A DNA stretch of 64,000 nucleotides from Parapedobacter tibetensis. Its GTDB lineage: Bacteria > Bacteroidota > Bacteroidia > Sphingobacteriales > Sphingobacteriaceae. Position numbers and translations under genes: made by a program. Every line of letters begins with the position of its first letter. Within the stretch, counting starts at the first letter, position 1. Positions 53,937 to 63,791 of the stretch are shown here, in pieces. The stretch spans positions 91,483-155,482 of the forward strand of contig NZ_JAMXBE010000012.1 in the NCBI RefSeq assembly GCF_024704835.1, in the 5' to 3' direction. The notes beneath the pieces were generated by a model. That model made no database searches. It saw nothing but the letters and a program-made list of their open reading frames with translations, and was not told the origin of the DNA.

Positions 53937-54839
53937 TTACAAACGTCTTTTATCGATCCATTCAATGATGTTCGACACATCATCCGGATTGAACCAATGG
54001 GTGGAAGTGTCTTTCCTAAACCAAGTGAATTGCCGTTTGGCATAACGACGGGTATTTTGCTTGATTTTGTCTACCGCCCTTTCCAATGTGTATGTCCCAT
54101 CGAGGTAATCGAATAGTTCGGCATACCCCACCGTTAGCAACGGAGGGCGATGGCGGTAGGGCAGCAATGTTTTTACTTCCTCCAGCAAACCCGCTTCCAT
54201 CATGGCATCTACACGGCTGTTGATCCGCTCGTATAATAATTGCCGATCCATCTCCAAGCCAATTTTCAGGATATCGAAATCCCGTTGTGCACGCTTTTGT
54301 TGCCTGAAATGGGAAAAGGGTTTTCCGGTACTTTCGTATACCTCAAGTGCACGGATGACCCGCTGCGGGTTGTGGATATCCACTTCGCTATAATATATTG
54401 GATCGATGCGTTGCAGCATATCCTGCATGTATTCCAGTCCTTGATCTTTATGGAGTTCATTCAGTCGCTCGCGCACACCGGGCATAGGGCCCGGCAAATC
54501 ATCCAGCCCACGGCATACCGCATCTACAAACAGACCCGAGCCTCCTACCAATATCACCACATCATGCCATGCAAACATAGCTTCCAATACAATCAGTGCA
54601 TCCCGTTCGAAATCGCCTGCAGAATAATCATCCGCTATGCTAAGAGAATCAATGAAATAATGGGGTACGACCGTCAATTCCTCTTGGGAAGGCTTGGCTG
54701 TACCAATATTCATTTCGCGATAAAACTGCCGGGAATCAGCTGAGAGCACCACCGTACCAAATCCTTGAGCAAGCTCAATGCCTACGGCTGTTTTGCCAAT
54801 AGCTGTGGGACCAACGATGCAAACAAGCGTTTTTCTCAC
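53937..54839 (-). CDS. miaA: tRNA dimethylallyltransferase
   Basis: 300 residues from a GTG start. P-loop GPTAIGKTAVGIELAQ at residues 10-25, then SADSRQFYREMNIGTAKPS and the later NPQRVIRALEVYESTGKPFS, KQNTRRYAKRQFTWFRK. Adds the dimethylallyl group to A37 of tRNAs reading UNN codons. The upstream gene (54,848) ends 8 bp before the start. Confidence 0.95.
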   Translation of the reverse strand: MRKTLVCIVGPTAIGKTAVGIELAQGFGTVVLSADSRQFYREMNIGTAKPSQEELTVVPHYFIDSLSIADDYSAGDFERDALIVLEAMFAWHDVVILVGGSGLFVDAVCRGLDDLPGPMPGVRERLNELHKDQGLEYMQDMLQRIDPIYYSEVDIHNPQRVIRALEVYESTGKPFSHFRQQKRAQRDFDILKIGLEMDRQLLYERINSRVDAMMEAGLLEEVKTLLPYRHRPPLLTVGYAELFDYLDGTYTLERAVDKIKQNTRRYAKRQFTWFRKDTSTHWFNPDDVSNIIEWIDKRRL

Positions 54840-54847
54840 GTGCTCAA

Positions 54848-55438
54848 CTAAAATTCTTCTTCATACCCTCCGCTTTTTTCCCCATTGCCTTCTTTTCCTT
54901 CTTCTTGTTCTTCCTCATCAAGCATATCGAAATCCTCTGCCTCATCAATACCGTACTCTGTTTCATTCAGGAAATCGTAGTCGTCAGTTTCTTTTTTATC
55001 TACTATTTCCATTGGTAGTACGCTCGTGCCATAAGGTTTGGGTGTCTGCCCAACACTCTTGAATAACGCGGGATAAACCTTGCCTTCCTCTTCTTTCAAT
55101 ATCTTGATAAGCTGCACGTGGAAATCAAACGGCTTATCGAAATTGTATACATAATAAAATTTCTGGTGTGGATCATCAATAAACTTATTCAGCCGCGAAT
55201 CTTCCATCAATATAACATGATTTTCTACCTTCTGCTTATCAGGCAAATAGGCAATTTCATTCCCTTTCTTCCATTGGTCATTACTCACATAAAAGGAGGA
55301 AGACACTTTGGGGTTGTAACCGGTTGCTGCATGTAGCGCATTATGCAAATCCAAAAAAGTTTGTTTGGGCAACACATCAATTTCACGAATCACATCATCA
55401 AAATCTTCAAATGAAATCCTAAATCGGTAGATAGCCAT
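54848..55438 (-). CDS. pRiA4b ORF-3-like protein
   Basis: 196 residues. N-terminal domain (IYRFRISFEDFDDVIREID, FLDLHNALHAATGYN, SSFYVSNDQWKKGNEIA) matches the plasmid pRiA4b ORF-3 family, related to IS1096 passenger proteins. It ends in a very acidic tail. In Bacteroidota this gene often lies next to miaA; role unknown. Confidence 0.85.
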   Translation of the reverse strand: MAIYRFRISFEDFDDVIREIDVLPKQTFLDLHNALHAATGYNPKVSSSFYVSNDQWKKGNEIAYLPDKQKVENHVILMEDSRLNKFIDDPHQKFYYVYNFDKPFDFHVQLIKILKEEEGKVYPALFKSVGQTPKPYGTSVLPMEIVDKKETDDYDFLNETEYGIDEAEDFDMLDEEEQEEGKEGNGEKSGGYEEEF

Positions 55439-55547
55439 GGCGTATTGTTATAGTTAGTAGTGGTCTTATGTATATTTAATGCGAATATCTTAATTTATGG
55501 ACGGAAATGAAAATCGGATATGAGATATGAGACCTGATGTGAGATGA

Positions 55548-55602
55548 AAAATCTAAAATCGTAAATCTAAAATCGTAAATCTAAAATCTAAAATCTAAAA
55601 TC
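55548..55602. repeat. Short AT-rich tandem repeat
   Basis: Repeats of AAATCTAAAATCGT (14 bp, about three units) passing into a shorter CTAAAAT-like period. It overlaps the last bases of the cca gene, whose stop codon lies in the repeat. Confidence 0.6.
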
Positions 55603-56989
55603 CAAGCTCCTTCCCTTTTTCCAGCATGAATCGGTAAGCTTCTTCCCTATTATTGGGAATATCTCCTTCCAATATAGCCTCACGAATGGTATTTTTGATG
55701 ATGCCTACTTCCTTACCGGGCTTCAATCCAAAAGCTTCCATGATATCTTCTCCAGATACGGGAGGCTGCCAATTCCGGATTTGGTCGCGCTCCTCCACAT
55801 CCCGAAGCTTCTGTTTCACCAACTCAAAGTTTTGTCGGTATTTTTTCTTTTTATATTCATTTTTGGTTGTCACGTCCGCATGGCAAAGCATCATTAGGTC
55901 ATCGATGTCATCGCCCGCTTCAAACAGGAGCCGCCTTACTGCGGAATCGGTCACAATATCCTGCGCCAGTACAATGGGTCGTAGATGCAGCAATACCAGC
56001 TTTTGCACAAATTTCATTTTGTCATTAAGCGGCAGTTTAAGATCAGCAAACAACTTGGGTACCATCCTTGCGCCCTTATCTTCATGCCCATGGAACGTCC
56101 ATCCATGCCGTTTGTCAAAGCGTTTGGTAGCAGGTTTGGCGATGTCGTGCATAATGGCTGCCCAACGGAGCCATAAGTCATCGCTCAACATAGCAACGTT
56201 GTCCAATACCTCCAAGGTATGGTAGAAATTATCCTTGTGTCCCTTTCCGTTGATAATTTCTACGCCATAAAGATTGGCCATTGCCGAGAAAACCAGGTGC
56301 AACAGCCCGGTATCAAACAGGTATTTGAATCCGATGGAAGGTCTATTGGATAAAATGATTTTATTCAATTCATCGGTGATGCGTTCCTTGGAAATAATCT
56401 TTATCCGCTCCGTATTGGTTTTGATTGCATTGATGGCTGCAATGTCAATTTTGAAATTCAGTTGCGTAGCAAAGCGTATGGCACGCATCATACGCAACGG
56501 ATCGTCAGAAAAAGTCTCATTGGGATCCAGTGGTGTGCGGATGATACGATGTTGGATGTCTGTAATCCCTCCAAAAGGATCGAGCAACTGCCCGAAGTCG
56601 CCCTTATTCAACGATAAGGCCATTGCATTAATGGTAAAATCGCGTCGGTTTTGGTCGTCTTCCAAGCTCCCATTTTCTACGATGGGTTTACGTGAGTCTG
56701 CCCTATATGATTCTTTACGTGCACCCACAAATTCGATTTGCAAGGATTGGTGGGTTAGCATGGCGGTTCCGAAATTCTTATAAACGGCCACCTTGGCATT
56801 CAAGCGATTACCCACACGCTGCGCAAAATCGATGCCGCTACCCACCACCGCGATGTCTATGTCGTTTTTGAAATCACGCTCCATCACCTTATCCCTTACA
56901 TAACCGCCTATGACGTAACATTCTACCTTGCATTCTTCGGCAATGTCACTCAGCAATGTAAAAATAGGATGTTGCAGTAATTCATTCAT
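55595..56989 (-). CDS. cca: CCA-adding enzyme / tRNA nucleotidyltransferase with HD domain
   Basis: 464 residues. Nucleotidyltransferase head (VIGGYVRDKVM, DIDIAVVGSG), RRDFTINAMALSL for nucleotide selection, and a C-terminal HD domain (WAAIMHDIAKPATKRF). Adds or repairs the CCA end of tRNAs. The C-terminus reaches into a short tandem repeat, which may have changed its last codons. Confidence 0.94.
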   Translation of the reverse strand: MNELLQHPIFTLLSDIAEECKVECYVIGGYVRDKVMERDFKNDIDIAVVGSGIDFAQRVGNRLNAKVAVYKNFGTAMLTHQSLQIEFVGARKESYRADSRKPIVENGSLEDDQNRRDFTINAMALSLNKGDFGQLLDPFGGITDIQHRIIRTPLDPNETFSDDPLRMMRAIRFATQLNFKIDIAAINAIKTNTERIKIISKERITDELNKIILSNRPSIGFKYLFDTGLLHLVFSAMANLYGVEIINGKGHKDNFYHTLEVLDNVAMLSDDLWLRWAAIMHDIAKPATKRFDKRHGWTFHGHEDKGARMVPKLFADLKLPLNDKMKFVQKLVLLHLRPIVLAQDIVTDSAVRRLLFEAGDDIDDLMMLCHADVTTKNEYKKKKYRQNFELVKQKLRDVEERDQIRNWQPPVSGEDIMEAFGLKPGKEVGIIKNTIREAILEGDIPNNREEAYRFMLEKGKELGF

Positions 56990-57078
56990 AGCGGATACAG
57001 GCTCACACTGCCCTTTTATTCGGGCAAAAATACATATTCAATATGAGATAAACACAGGAATCGTTGGGATGGACACAT

Positions 57079-58134
57079 TCAGTCCCTATCACGGGATAGA
57101 CGTCTGGTGACCAATGGGTTTGCCGATAATTCTCCCTGCTCCCTCCTTCGTCCTACGATGTGGATGGCCGTGAAAATTGCCTCCATAAAAGAAGCTTCGG
57201 AAGCCTGATTCTTTCCAGCAATGTCATATCCCGTACCGTGATCGGGAGAGGTTCGCACCACCGGGAGACCGGCTGTAAAATTGACCCCACTACGGGCAGC
57301 GATGTGCTTGAATGGAATCAGTCCCTGATCGTGGTACATAGCCAGCACTGCGTCAAATTTGATATACGTTTCATCGGCAAAGAAGCCATCAGCCGGGTAT
57401 GGACCAAAACAAAAAACACCTTCGGCGTTGGCTTTTTCGATAGCAGGCACAATTACTTCTTCATCTTCCGTACCGATTAATCCATTGTCTCCAGCATGCG
57501 GGTTCAATCCCAATACGGCAATCTTAGGCTTCCGTATCCAAAAGTCATTCTTCAAGCTGCTGTTCATCACATGAAGTTTGGCTACAATAGCTTCTACAGT
57601 TACCTTTTGGGCCACTTCTTTAACGGGAATATGCCCAGTTACCACGCCCACACGCAGCTCATCGCTAATCATAAACATCAATACATTTTCGGCTTCCAGC
57701 CTAGCTTGCAAGTATTCAGTGTGGCCCGGGAAATTAAAGTCCTCCTGTTGGATATTGTGTTTGTTGATGGGAGCCGTGACCAATGCATCAATCTTCCCTT
57801 CCTGTAGATCATCTACCGCTCGTTTCAGCGATAAGTACGCGTATTTGCCGCCCACCTCGTTTTGCTCACCCAATGTTACTTTTACATCTTCCTGCCAGCA
57901 GTTAATAATGTTAGGGCGCTTTTCATGGGCTTGCTCGGCCGAATGGATGATGTTGAAACTGAAATCGTTGACCCCTAATGCTTTTCGGTGATAGGAGGCT
58001 ACCTTGGCATGGCCATATACAATGGGGGTAAAAAAATCCAATAACCGATTATCCATCAATGATTTGATGATTACCTCCATGCCAATACCATTTATATCGC
58101 CTACAGAAATACCAATTTTCAGTTTTTCGTTCAT
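57079..58134 (-). CDS. pdxA: 4-hydroxythreonine-4-phosphate dehydrogenase
   Basis: 351 residues. Opens with IGISVGDINGIGMEVIIKS, then TAPINKHNIQQEDFNFPGH, LGLNPHAGDNGLIG and AMYHDQGLIPFKHIAA, which carry the metal-binding His and Asp of PdxA. NAD-dependent step in pyridoxal phosphate synthesis (DXP-dependent route). Confidence 0.95.
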   Translation of the reverse strand: MNEKLKIGISVGDINGIGMEVIIKSLMDNRLLDFFTPIVYGHAKVASYHRKALGVNDFSFNIIHSAEQAHEKRPNIINCWQEDVKVTLGEQNEVGGKYAYLSLKRAVDDLQEGKIDALVTAPINKHNIQQEDFNFPGHTEYLQARLEAENVLMFMISDELRVGVVTGHIPVKEVAQKVTVEAIVAKLHVMNSSLKNDFWIRKPKIAVLGLNPHAGDNGLIGTEDEEVIVPAIEKANAEGVFCFGPYPADGFFADETYIKFDAVLAMYHDQGLIPFKHIAARSGVNFTAGLPVVRTSPDHGTGYDIAGKNQASEASFMEAIFTAIHIVGRRREQGELSANPLVTRRLSRDRD

Positions 58135-58258
58135 GCTATTCTATATAATTAGGCTAATCATTCAAATTAGCTACCAAAATTATAAAAAATAACCGGATTG
58201 CGGCTCCGTATCTTCAAAAGTGCGCGATTAAGTATCCCATAATCTTTATCTTAATCCT

Positions 58259-58266
58259 TATCTTTG
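58259..58266 (+). promoter_or_regulatory. Bacteroidota -7 box for rsmA
   Basis: TATCTTTG matches TAnnTTTG and lies 18 bp before the ATG at 58,285, which supports this start over an upstream TTG inside the box. Confidence 0.5.
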
Positions 58267-58284
58267 CCGCAAAGCAATCTATCA

Positions 58285-59064
58285 ATGGGCACTGTCCGCG
58301 CAAAAAAACATTTAGGCCAACACTTTCTGACGGATAAAACCACTGCGGCGAAAATCGTTGGCGCGCTCCGGCCTGAATTGGGATACGATACGGTGCTGGA
58401 AGTGGGACCAGGCATGGGTATTCTTTCGGATCTCCTGCTGGCCAATGAAAACTATCAAATCTGGCTCATTGATGTAGATCAGGAATCCGTACAATTCTTA
58501 CAGGATAAATATCCACAGGCGGGCAACAAACTCATCCATGGGGATTTTCTCGCTTTAGATTTCGCTTCGTATTTTGATGGCAAATTGGCCATCATTGGCA
58601 ATTTCCCATATAATATATCGTCCCAGATCCTGTTTAAGGTATTGGAAGAGCGCCAGCGCGTGGTAGAGGTGGTGGGCATGTTTCAAAAAGAGGTAGCCGA
58701 ACGGTGCACGGCTAGAGCAGGTAGTAAAGCGTACGGGATCATCTCGGTTTTTATACAAGCTTTTTTTGAGGTTGAATACCTTTTCACAGTCAAGGCGGGG
58801 GCTTTCAACCCTCCCCCTAAAGTACTCTCCGGTGTCATCCGGCTTACCCGAAATGACATGGAGACACTTGATTGTGACGAAAAATTGTTTTGGCGGATTG
58901 TCAAAGCGGCGTTTAACCAACGCCGAAAGACGCTACGGAATGCCTTGTCCGTTATCCTCAGCAAAGACAAAATGGGTGAAAACCCATTGTATGAACTACG
59001 TGCCGAACGACTTTCCGTGCCTGATTTTATCCAATTGACTAACGAAATTGCCCAGCATATATGA
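58285..59064 (+). CDS. rsmA: 16S rRNA adenine dimethyltransferase
   Basis: 259 residues from the ATG at 58,285. KKHLGQHFLTDKTTAAKIV at the front, SAM-binding LEVGPGMGILSDLL, and the catalytic motif NFPYNISSQILFK (NLPY type). Dimethylates two adjacent adenosines near the 3' end of 16S rRNA. Overlaps the next gene by 4 bp. Confidence 0.96.
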   Translation: MGTVRAKKHLGQHFLTDKTTAAKIVGALRPELGYDTVLEVGPGMGILSDLLLANENYQIWLIDVDQESVQFLQDKYPQAGNKLIHGDFLALDFASYFDGKLAIIGNFPYNISSQILFKVLEERQRVVEVVGMFQKEVAERCTARAGSKAYGIISVFIQAFFEVEYLFTVKAGAFNPPPKVLSGVIRLTRNDMETLDCDEKLFWRIVKAAFNQRRKTLRNALSVILSKDKMGENPLYELRAERLSVPDFIQLTNEIAQHI

Positions 59065-60014
59065 CAAAATCACCTATGACTGTATTGATTGTGGACGACG
59101 TCCATCCCATTTTCATGGAAAAACTCCAAAAAAAGCATATTCCATTTGATTACTTTCCCGATATCCAAAAAGAGGAAGTACTTTCAATCATTCCGCGTTA
59201 TACAGGGCTGGTCATCCGCTCGAAATTCAAGGTAGACGGCTTATTTATTGATGCTGCCCCGAAATTGGCTTTTATCGCGCGTGGAGGGGCCGGTATGGAC
59301 AACATCGATGAGGCTTACGCCGTGAACCGTGGCATCACGTTGCTCAATGCCCCCGAGGGCAATCGTGATGCCGTGGGTGAGCATATGGTGGGCATGTTAT
59401 TGGCACTGATGAACAACTTCATCCGCGCCGACCATCAAGTAAAAAACGGGAAATGGCTGCGGGAAGAAAACCGTGGTATTGAATTGGGGGGCAAAACCGT
59501 GGCCCTTATCGGTTATGGCAACAATGGACAAGCCATGGCCCGCAAACTTTCCGGTTTCGATGTTCGTGTAATCGTCTATGATAAATACAAAACGGGGTTC
59601 AGCGATGCCTATGCAACTGAAGTAAGCATGGAGGAAGTGGTGAAAAGTGCCGATGTACTGAGTCTGCATATCCCGCTTACGCGTGAGACACATCGTTTGG
59701 TCAATGATGAGTATCTGTTACACTTCCGTAAACCGATTTTTTTCCTCAATGGTGCCCGGGGTGAAATCGTGGACATCCCTTCCATATTGAAGGCGCTTGA
59801 CCGAGGCAAGGTATTGGGGGCGGCATTTGATGTCCTTCCCGTTGAAAAATTCCCTGCATTGGGCGGAGAGCCGTGGTTTCAACCGCTGGCCAACCACGAC
59901 AGGGTCATCCTCAGCCCGCATGTGGCTGGGTGGAGCGTAGAAAGCTACTTTAAAATTGCGGATGTCCTTGTGGATAAGGTGTTGAGATTCATCGAAACCC
60001 ATCCAATAGAATAA
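59061..60014 (+). CDS. D-isomer-specific 2-hydroxyacid dehydrogenase
   Basis: 317 residues. NAD-binding ALIGYGNNGQAMARKL (GxGxxG) at about 152-167, substrate Arg in INxxRGEI-type LNGARGEIVDIPS and active-site His in SPHVAGWSVES. Close to phosphoglycerate dehydrogenase-like proteins, but lacks an extra ACT domain, so the substrate is not fixed. ATG overlaps the rsmA stop; the end overlaps the convergent UbiA gene by 26 bp. Confidence 0.9.
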   Translation: MTKSPMTVLIVDDVHPIFMEKLQKKHIPFDYFPDIQKEEVLSIIPRYTGLVIRSKFKVDGLFIDAAPKLAFIARGGAGMDNIDEAYAVNRGITLLNAPEGNRDAVGEHMVGMLLALMNNFIRADHQVKNGKWLREENRGIELGGKTVALIGYGNNGQAMARKLSGFDVRVIVYDKYKTGFSDAYATEVSMEEVVKSADVLSLHIPLTRETHRLVNDEYLLHFRKPIFFLNGARGEIVDIPSILKALDRGKVLGAAFDVLPVEKFPALGGEPWFQPLANHDRVILSPHVAGWSVESYFKIADVLVDKVLRFIETHPIE

Positions 60015-60879
60015 CTCCATACACTGCCAAAAACTGCAGAATCATCATCCCATCGAGTAGCAGGAAGTAATAATATTCACCGGTCGAGCGGCGGACGACT
60101 GGCATAAAAACCAATCCGGTAGTAACCAGCGTCACCGAAATCAATGCAATCCGTATTTCGATGGGATAACCGCTTACCCCTACCCAAACTGCTTGAATCA
60201 GCAATAGCATCAAACATAGCAAGTAGGTGTTCCGCTCGCCAATCATTATCGGGATGGTTTTTAACCCATAATGCCGATCTTGATAAACATCGCGAATATC
60301 AAAAGGAATGGTAATTCCTACAATAAATAAAAACATCCATGCAGCCAGCTGCAATACCTGTGTCCAGCTAATGATGATGCCTGCATGGTAGGCTTCTCCG
60401 ACTGGCACAAAAACACAACTGAGCACCCAAACCAAAGCAATATAAAACAACTTAATCCCTGGTATATGCCGCAAGCCAACCGGTTTCTCATTTTTCAGCG
60501 GAATAAATGGCACATTATAAGCCAAACCGAGTATTCCAACAAGTAAGCAAATGAATACAGACTCCCTGTGCAGTTGAATCAGCATCAGGATCACCACTAT
60601 GCCCGCGATCAGGGTAAATAACCACAGCTGCCGTTCATGCCTGAAAATCCACCTTACTCGACGAAAAGGGGATTCCGCTGGTTTTGCGGGCCTTGCTAAA
60701 ATCATGCTGAAATTATAAAGTGCCAACGTAGCACAACCCAACATAGTTAGTATGCGGAAGTCAAATGGCCATCCAAGCAACAGGTAAGTTAACCCACCCT
60801 GAGCCACGGCACAGCAGGAAATGAACACGTTGCTGAATAACAGCATGTCCAATAATTTCCGAATATAAATCGATATCAT
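59989..60879 (-). CDS. UbiA-family integral membrane protein
   Basis: 296 residues with seven to nine membrane helices. The second aspartate motif is present (PFDIRDVYQDRHYGLKTIP), but no clear first NDxxD motif is seen in the segment around residues 55-80, where active prenyltransferases bind the diphosphate. So it may be a non-standard or inactive relative; enzymatic role uncertain. No operon partner. Confidence 0.75.
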   Translation of the reverse strand: MISIYIRKLLDMLLFSNVFISCCAVAQGGLTYLLLGWPFDFRILTMLGCATLALYNFSMILARPAKPAESPFRRVRWIFRHERQLWLFTLIAGIVVILMLIQLHRESVFICLLVGILGLAYNVPFIPLKNEKPVGLRHIPGIKLFYIALVWVLSCVFVPVGEAYHAGIIISWTQVLQLAAWMFLFIVGITIPFDIRDVYQDRHYGLKTIPIMIGERNTYLLCLMLLLIQAVWVGVSGYPIEIRIALISVTLVTTGLVFMPVVRRSTGEYYYFLLLDGMMILQFLAVYGVILLDGFR

Positions 60880-61069
60880 TTGGCAGAAAATTCGCTTTTT
60901 TTTAAAAAGTGTGTAAATTAGCCAACAATAAAAAAACCAGAAATAGGCCAGTCAATTCAAAAACGATTATACTGTTGAAAAATTCTTCATTAATTTTCCA
61001 AACTATTGACAACTGACCACGAACTTCGTATTATTAAACAAAATAAAGCATAAAAGGGCAAACTAAACA

Positions 61070-62989
61070 ATGGATTTACAAATCAAATCATTTGAGGATT
61101 ATCAAAACACCTATCAACATAGCGTGGAAAATCCGGAGGCATTTTGGGCAGGTATCGCTGAAAACTTCTATTGGCGACGCAAATGGAACAACGTATTGGA
61201 TTGGAATTTCAAAGAACCCAAGATCAAATGGTTTGAGGGCGCAAAACTCAACATCACCGAAAATTGCCTGGATCGGCATATCTACCAGCATGGTGATACG
61301 CCCGCCATTATCTGGGAACCCAATGACCCTAATGAGGCACACCGTGTGCTCACCTATAAACAATTACTGGACAAGGTGGAGCAATTTTCCAATGTGCTCA
61401 AGAATAATGGTGTCCGCAAAGGCGACCGCATATGCATTTACCTACCCATGGTTCCTGAACTGGTTATTGCCGTACTGGCCTGTGCCCGTATCGGTGCCAT
61501 CCATTCGGTAGTCTTTGGTGGATTTTCGGCACAATCCATCGCCGACCGCATCAACGATGCCGATTGCCGGTTGGTCATTACCTCCGATGGTGGATTCCGC
61601 GGCACCAAGGACATCGAGCTTAAGAGCATTGTAGACGATGCACTGGTGCAATGCAAGTCGGTGGAACGGGTCATCGTGCTTACCCGCACACGTACTCCTG
61701 TATCCATGATCAAGGGCCGTGATGTATGGTGGGAAGACGAAATCAAGAAAGTGGAAACGCAGGGTAATCCACCATGCCCTGCCGAAGAAATGGATGCCGA
61801 AGATATGCTTTTTGTGCTCTACACTTCAGGCTCTACAGGCAAACCCAAAGGCGTAGTGCATACCTGCGGCGGTTACATGGTCTACACGGGCTATACCTTC
61901 ACAAACGCTTTCCAATACCAACCCGGGGAAGTCTATTTCTGCACAGCCGATATCGGTTGGATCACGGGCCATTCATACATTGTTTATGGCCCATTATCCC
62001 AAGGGGCTACCTCACTGATGTTTGAGGGTATACCCACTTGGCCCGATGCCGGACGGCTCTGGGATATTGTGGAAAAACACCATGTGAATATTTTGTATAC
62101 AGCGCCAACTGCCATCCGTTCGCTTATGGCTGCCGGCGATTCGTATGTGGACGGCAAGAACCTTAGTAGCATCACCAAGCTGGGCACCGTCGGTGAGCCC
62201 ATCAACGAAGAGGCCTGGCACTGGTATGATCAAAAAATCGGCCATGGGAAGGCGCCCATCGTAGACACTTGGTGGCAGACGGAAACAGGGGGCTTCCTCA
62301 TATCGCCCATCGCTGGGGTCACCCCTACGGTACCTGGATATGCCATGCTACCCCTCCCGGGGGTGCAACCCATCTTAGTAGATGAAAACGGGAAAGAAAT
62401 AACAGGCAATGACGTGAGTGGTAACCTCTGCATCAAATTTCCTTGGCCGGGGATGCTACGCACCACTTATGGCGACCATGAGCGGTGCCGGCAGACTTAT
62501 TTTTCTGCTTACGAAAATCTATATTTCACTGGCGATGGCTGCCTTCGTGATGAAAACGGCTATTACCGGATCACCGGACGTGTGGATGACGTGTTAAATG
62601 TATCCGGCCATCGCATTGGTACCGCTGAAGTGGAGAATGCCATCAACATGCATAGCGACGTGATTGAATCGGCCGTAGTAGGTTATCCACATGCCGTCAA
62701 GGGTCAAGGCATTTACGCATTCGTCATTGCCAGCCAGCACCACACCGATGAAGAGCTTACCCGGTTGGACATCAACAAAACGGTGAGCCGCATCATTGGG
62801 GCTATTGCCAAACCGGACAAGATCCAGTTTGTGAGCGGGCTGCCCAAAACGCGGTCGGGGAAAATCATGCGGCGCATTCTGCGGAAAATTGCGGAGGGCG
62901 ACACCTCCAATCTGGGCGATACCACTACCCTACTGGATCCTGGTGTTGTGGATGAGATCAAAGAAGGGGCTGAGAAGTTGAGGGGCTAA
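61070..62989 (+). CDS. acsA: Acetyl-CoA synthetase
   Basis: 639 residues. AMP-binding motifs YTSGSTGKPKGVVHT (about 255-270), DTWWQTETGGFLISP, YFTGDGCLRDENGYYRITG, and the C-terminal catalytic lysine in LPKTRSGKIMRRILRK, which in other bacteria is acetylated as a control. Activates acetate to acetyl-CoA. Monocistronic. Confidence 0.96.
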   Translation: MDLQIKSFEDYQNTYQHSVENPEAFWAGIAENFYWRRKWNNVLDWNFKEPKIKWFEGAKLNITENCLDRHIYQHGDTPAIIWEPNDPNEAHRVLTYKQLLDKVEQFSNVLKNNGVRKGDRICIYLPMVPELVIAVLACARIGAIHSVVFGGFSAQSIADRINDADCRLVITSDGGFRGTKDIELKSIVDDALVQCKSVERVIVLTRTRTPVSMIKGRDVWWEDEIKKVETQGNPPCPAEEMDAEDMLFVLYTSGSTGKPKGVVHTCGGYMVYTGYTFTNAFQYQPGEVYFCTADIGWITGHSYIVYGPLSQGATSLMFEGIPTWPDAGRLWDIVEKHHVNILYTAPTAIRSLMAAGDSYVDGKNLSSITKLGTVGEPINEEAWHWYDQKIGHGKAPIVDTWWQTETGGFLISPIAGVTPTVPGYAMLPLPGVQPILVDENGKEITGNDVSGNLCIKFPWPGMLRTTYGDHERCRQTYFSAYENLYFTGDGCLRDENGYYRITGRVDDVLNVSGHRIGTAEVENAINMHSDVIESAVVGYPHAVKGQGIYAFVIASQHHTDEELTRLDINKTVSRIIGAIAKPDKIQFVSGLPKTRSGKIMRRILRKIAEGDTSNLGDTTTLLDPGVVDEIKEGAEKLRG

Positions 62990-63001
62990 GGCATAAAAAT
63001 A

Positions 63002-63078
63002 GAACACGGATGATGCGGATTTGGCTGATCGACACTGATTATCGATGTGCATCCGCAAAATCTGTATTATCTGCGTTC
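63002..63078. repeat. Palindromic intergenic repeat
   Basis: Imperfect inverted repeat with ends GAACACGGAT and ATCTGCGTTC and inner GGATTT / AAATC arms. Related to the repeat at 25,181-25,385. Lies 13 bp after acsA and may act as a transcript end. Confidence 0.5.
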
Positions 63079-63167
63079 TATCGTATACCTTCTCATCAAT
63101 CCAACTCAAATATAAACTCATCGTATTCGGCCGTGCGCCATGCCAAATGTCGTGTCGTTGGGGACAT

Positions 63168-63500
63168 TTAGATTAAGCCTTCATCCTTCATTCGTTGAAT
63201 AACCTGCTCAACAGACACGGTATCACGTTCGCTTTTCAGATATATTTCAGCTAGGTAGACCGTTTCCTGAACCACGGTTACAAAGGTAATGATACGGGCA
63301 CCTCCTGACTTCCCTTTATTCGTTCCTGAAATGGCTATCCGTATCTTATAAACATCATACCCTAAATCTACACCCATAGTCGGGTCATTTTTAAGTTGGG
63401 CCGACAGTTTAGCAATATCAACTAGTATGGAACGATGTTTTTTGGCTATTCGCTTAAGTTCTTTTGTGAAACCGGTGGTAGGTATTACGGTTATGGGCAT
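63168..63500 (-). CDS. RelE/ParE-like toxin
   Basis: 110 residues from the ATG at 63,500 (a longer frame would run into the previous gene). Fold pattern of the RelE/ParE type: TTGFTKELKRIAKKHRSI, YKIRIAISG and ARIITFVTVVQETVYLAEIYLK, with basic residues typical of these toxins. It follows the antitoxin-like gene by 1 bp. Targets in this family are translating mRNA (RelE) or gyrase (ParE). Confidence 0.75.
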   Translation of the reverse strand: MPITVIPTTGFTKELKRIAKKHRSILVDIAKLSAQLKNDPTMGVDLGYDVYKIRIAISGTNKGKSGGARIITFVTVVQETVYLAEIYLKSERDTVSVEQVIQRMKDEGLI

Positions 63501-63501
63501 G

Positions 63502-63741
63502 CTAAGAGAGTTCTGATAAAACCTCTTCAATAGTTTTCAATTTGATTTTACCGTCTTGGTGTTGCTTGATTTCTTCAAAGGAATCCTTTAGCCGGTCATA
63601 AAGCATCTGCTCCTTTTTATTAAGCGGCCGATCCGTATCTGAAGCGATTTCAATCTTATAATTCAAACCTAATGCTTCAAAAACGGCCAAAACCACCTTT
63701 TCAGATTTTTTGTTATCAATATCAACACGAAGCGTTGTCAT
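63502..63741 (-). CDS. Antitoxin-like protein
   Basis: 79 residues from the ATG at 63,741. A short N-terminal strand (TTLRVDIDNKKSEKVVLAVF) and a helical, acidic C-terminus that ends just before the toxin gene. Gene order antitoxin-toxin with 1-bp spacing is typical of type II systems. The antitoxin family is not assigned with certainty. Confidence 0.7.
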   Translation of the reverse strand: MTTLRVDIDNKKSEKVVLAVFEALGLNYKIEIASDTDRPLNKKEQMLYDRLKDSFEEIKQHQDGKIKLKTIEEVLSELS

Positions 63742-63791
63742 ATGACAAAGGTACAAAATTTAATTTCAAAAAATCAAGGGAAGAAGCTATA

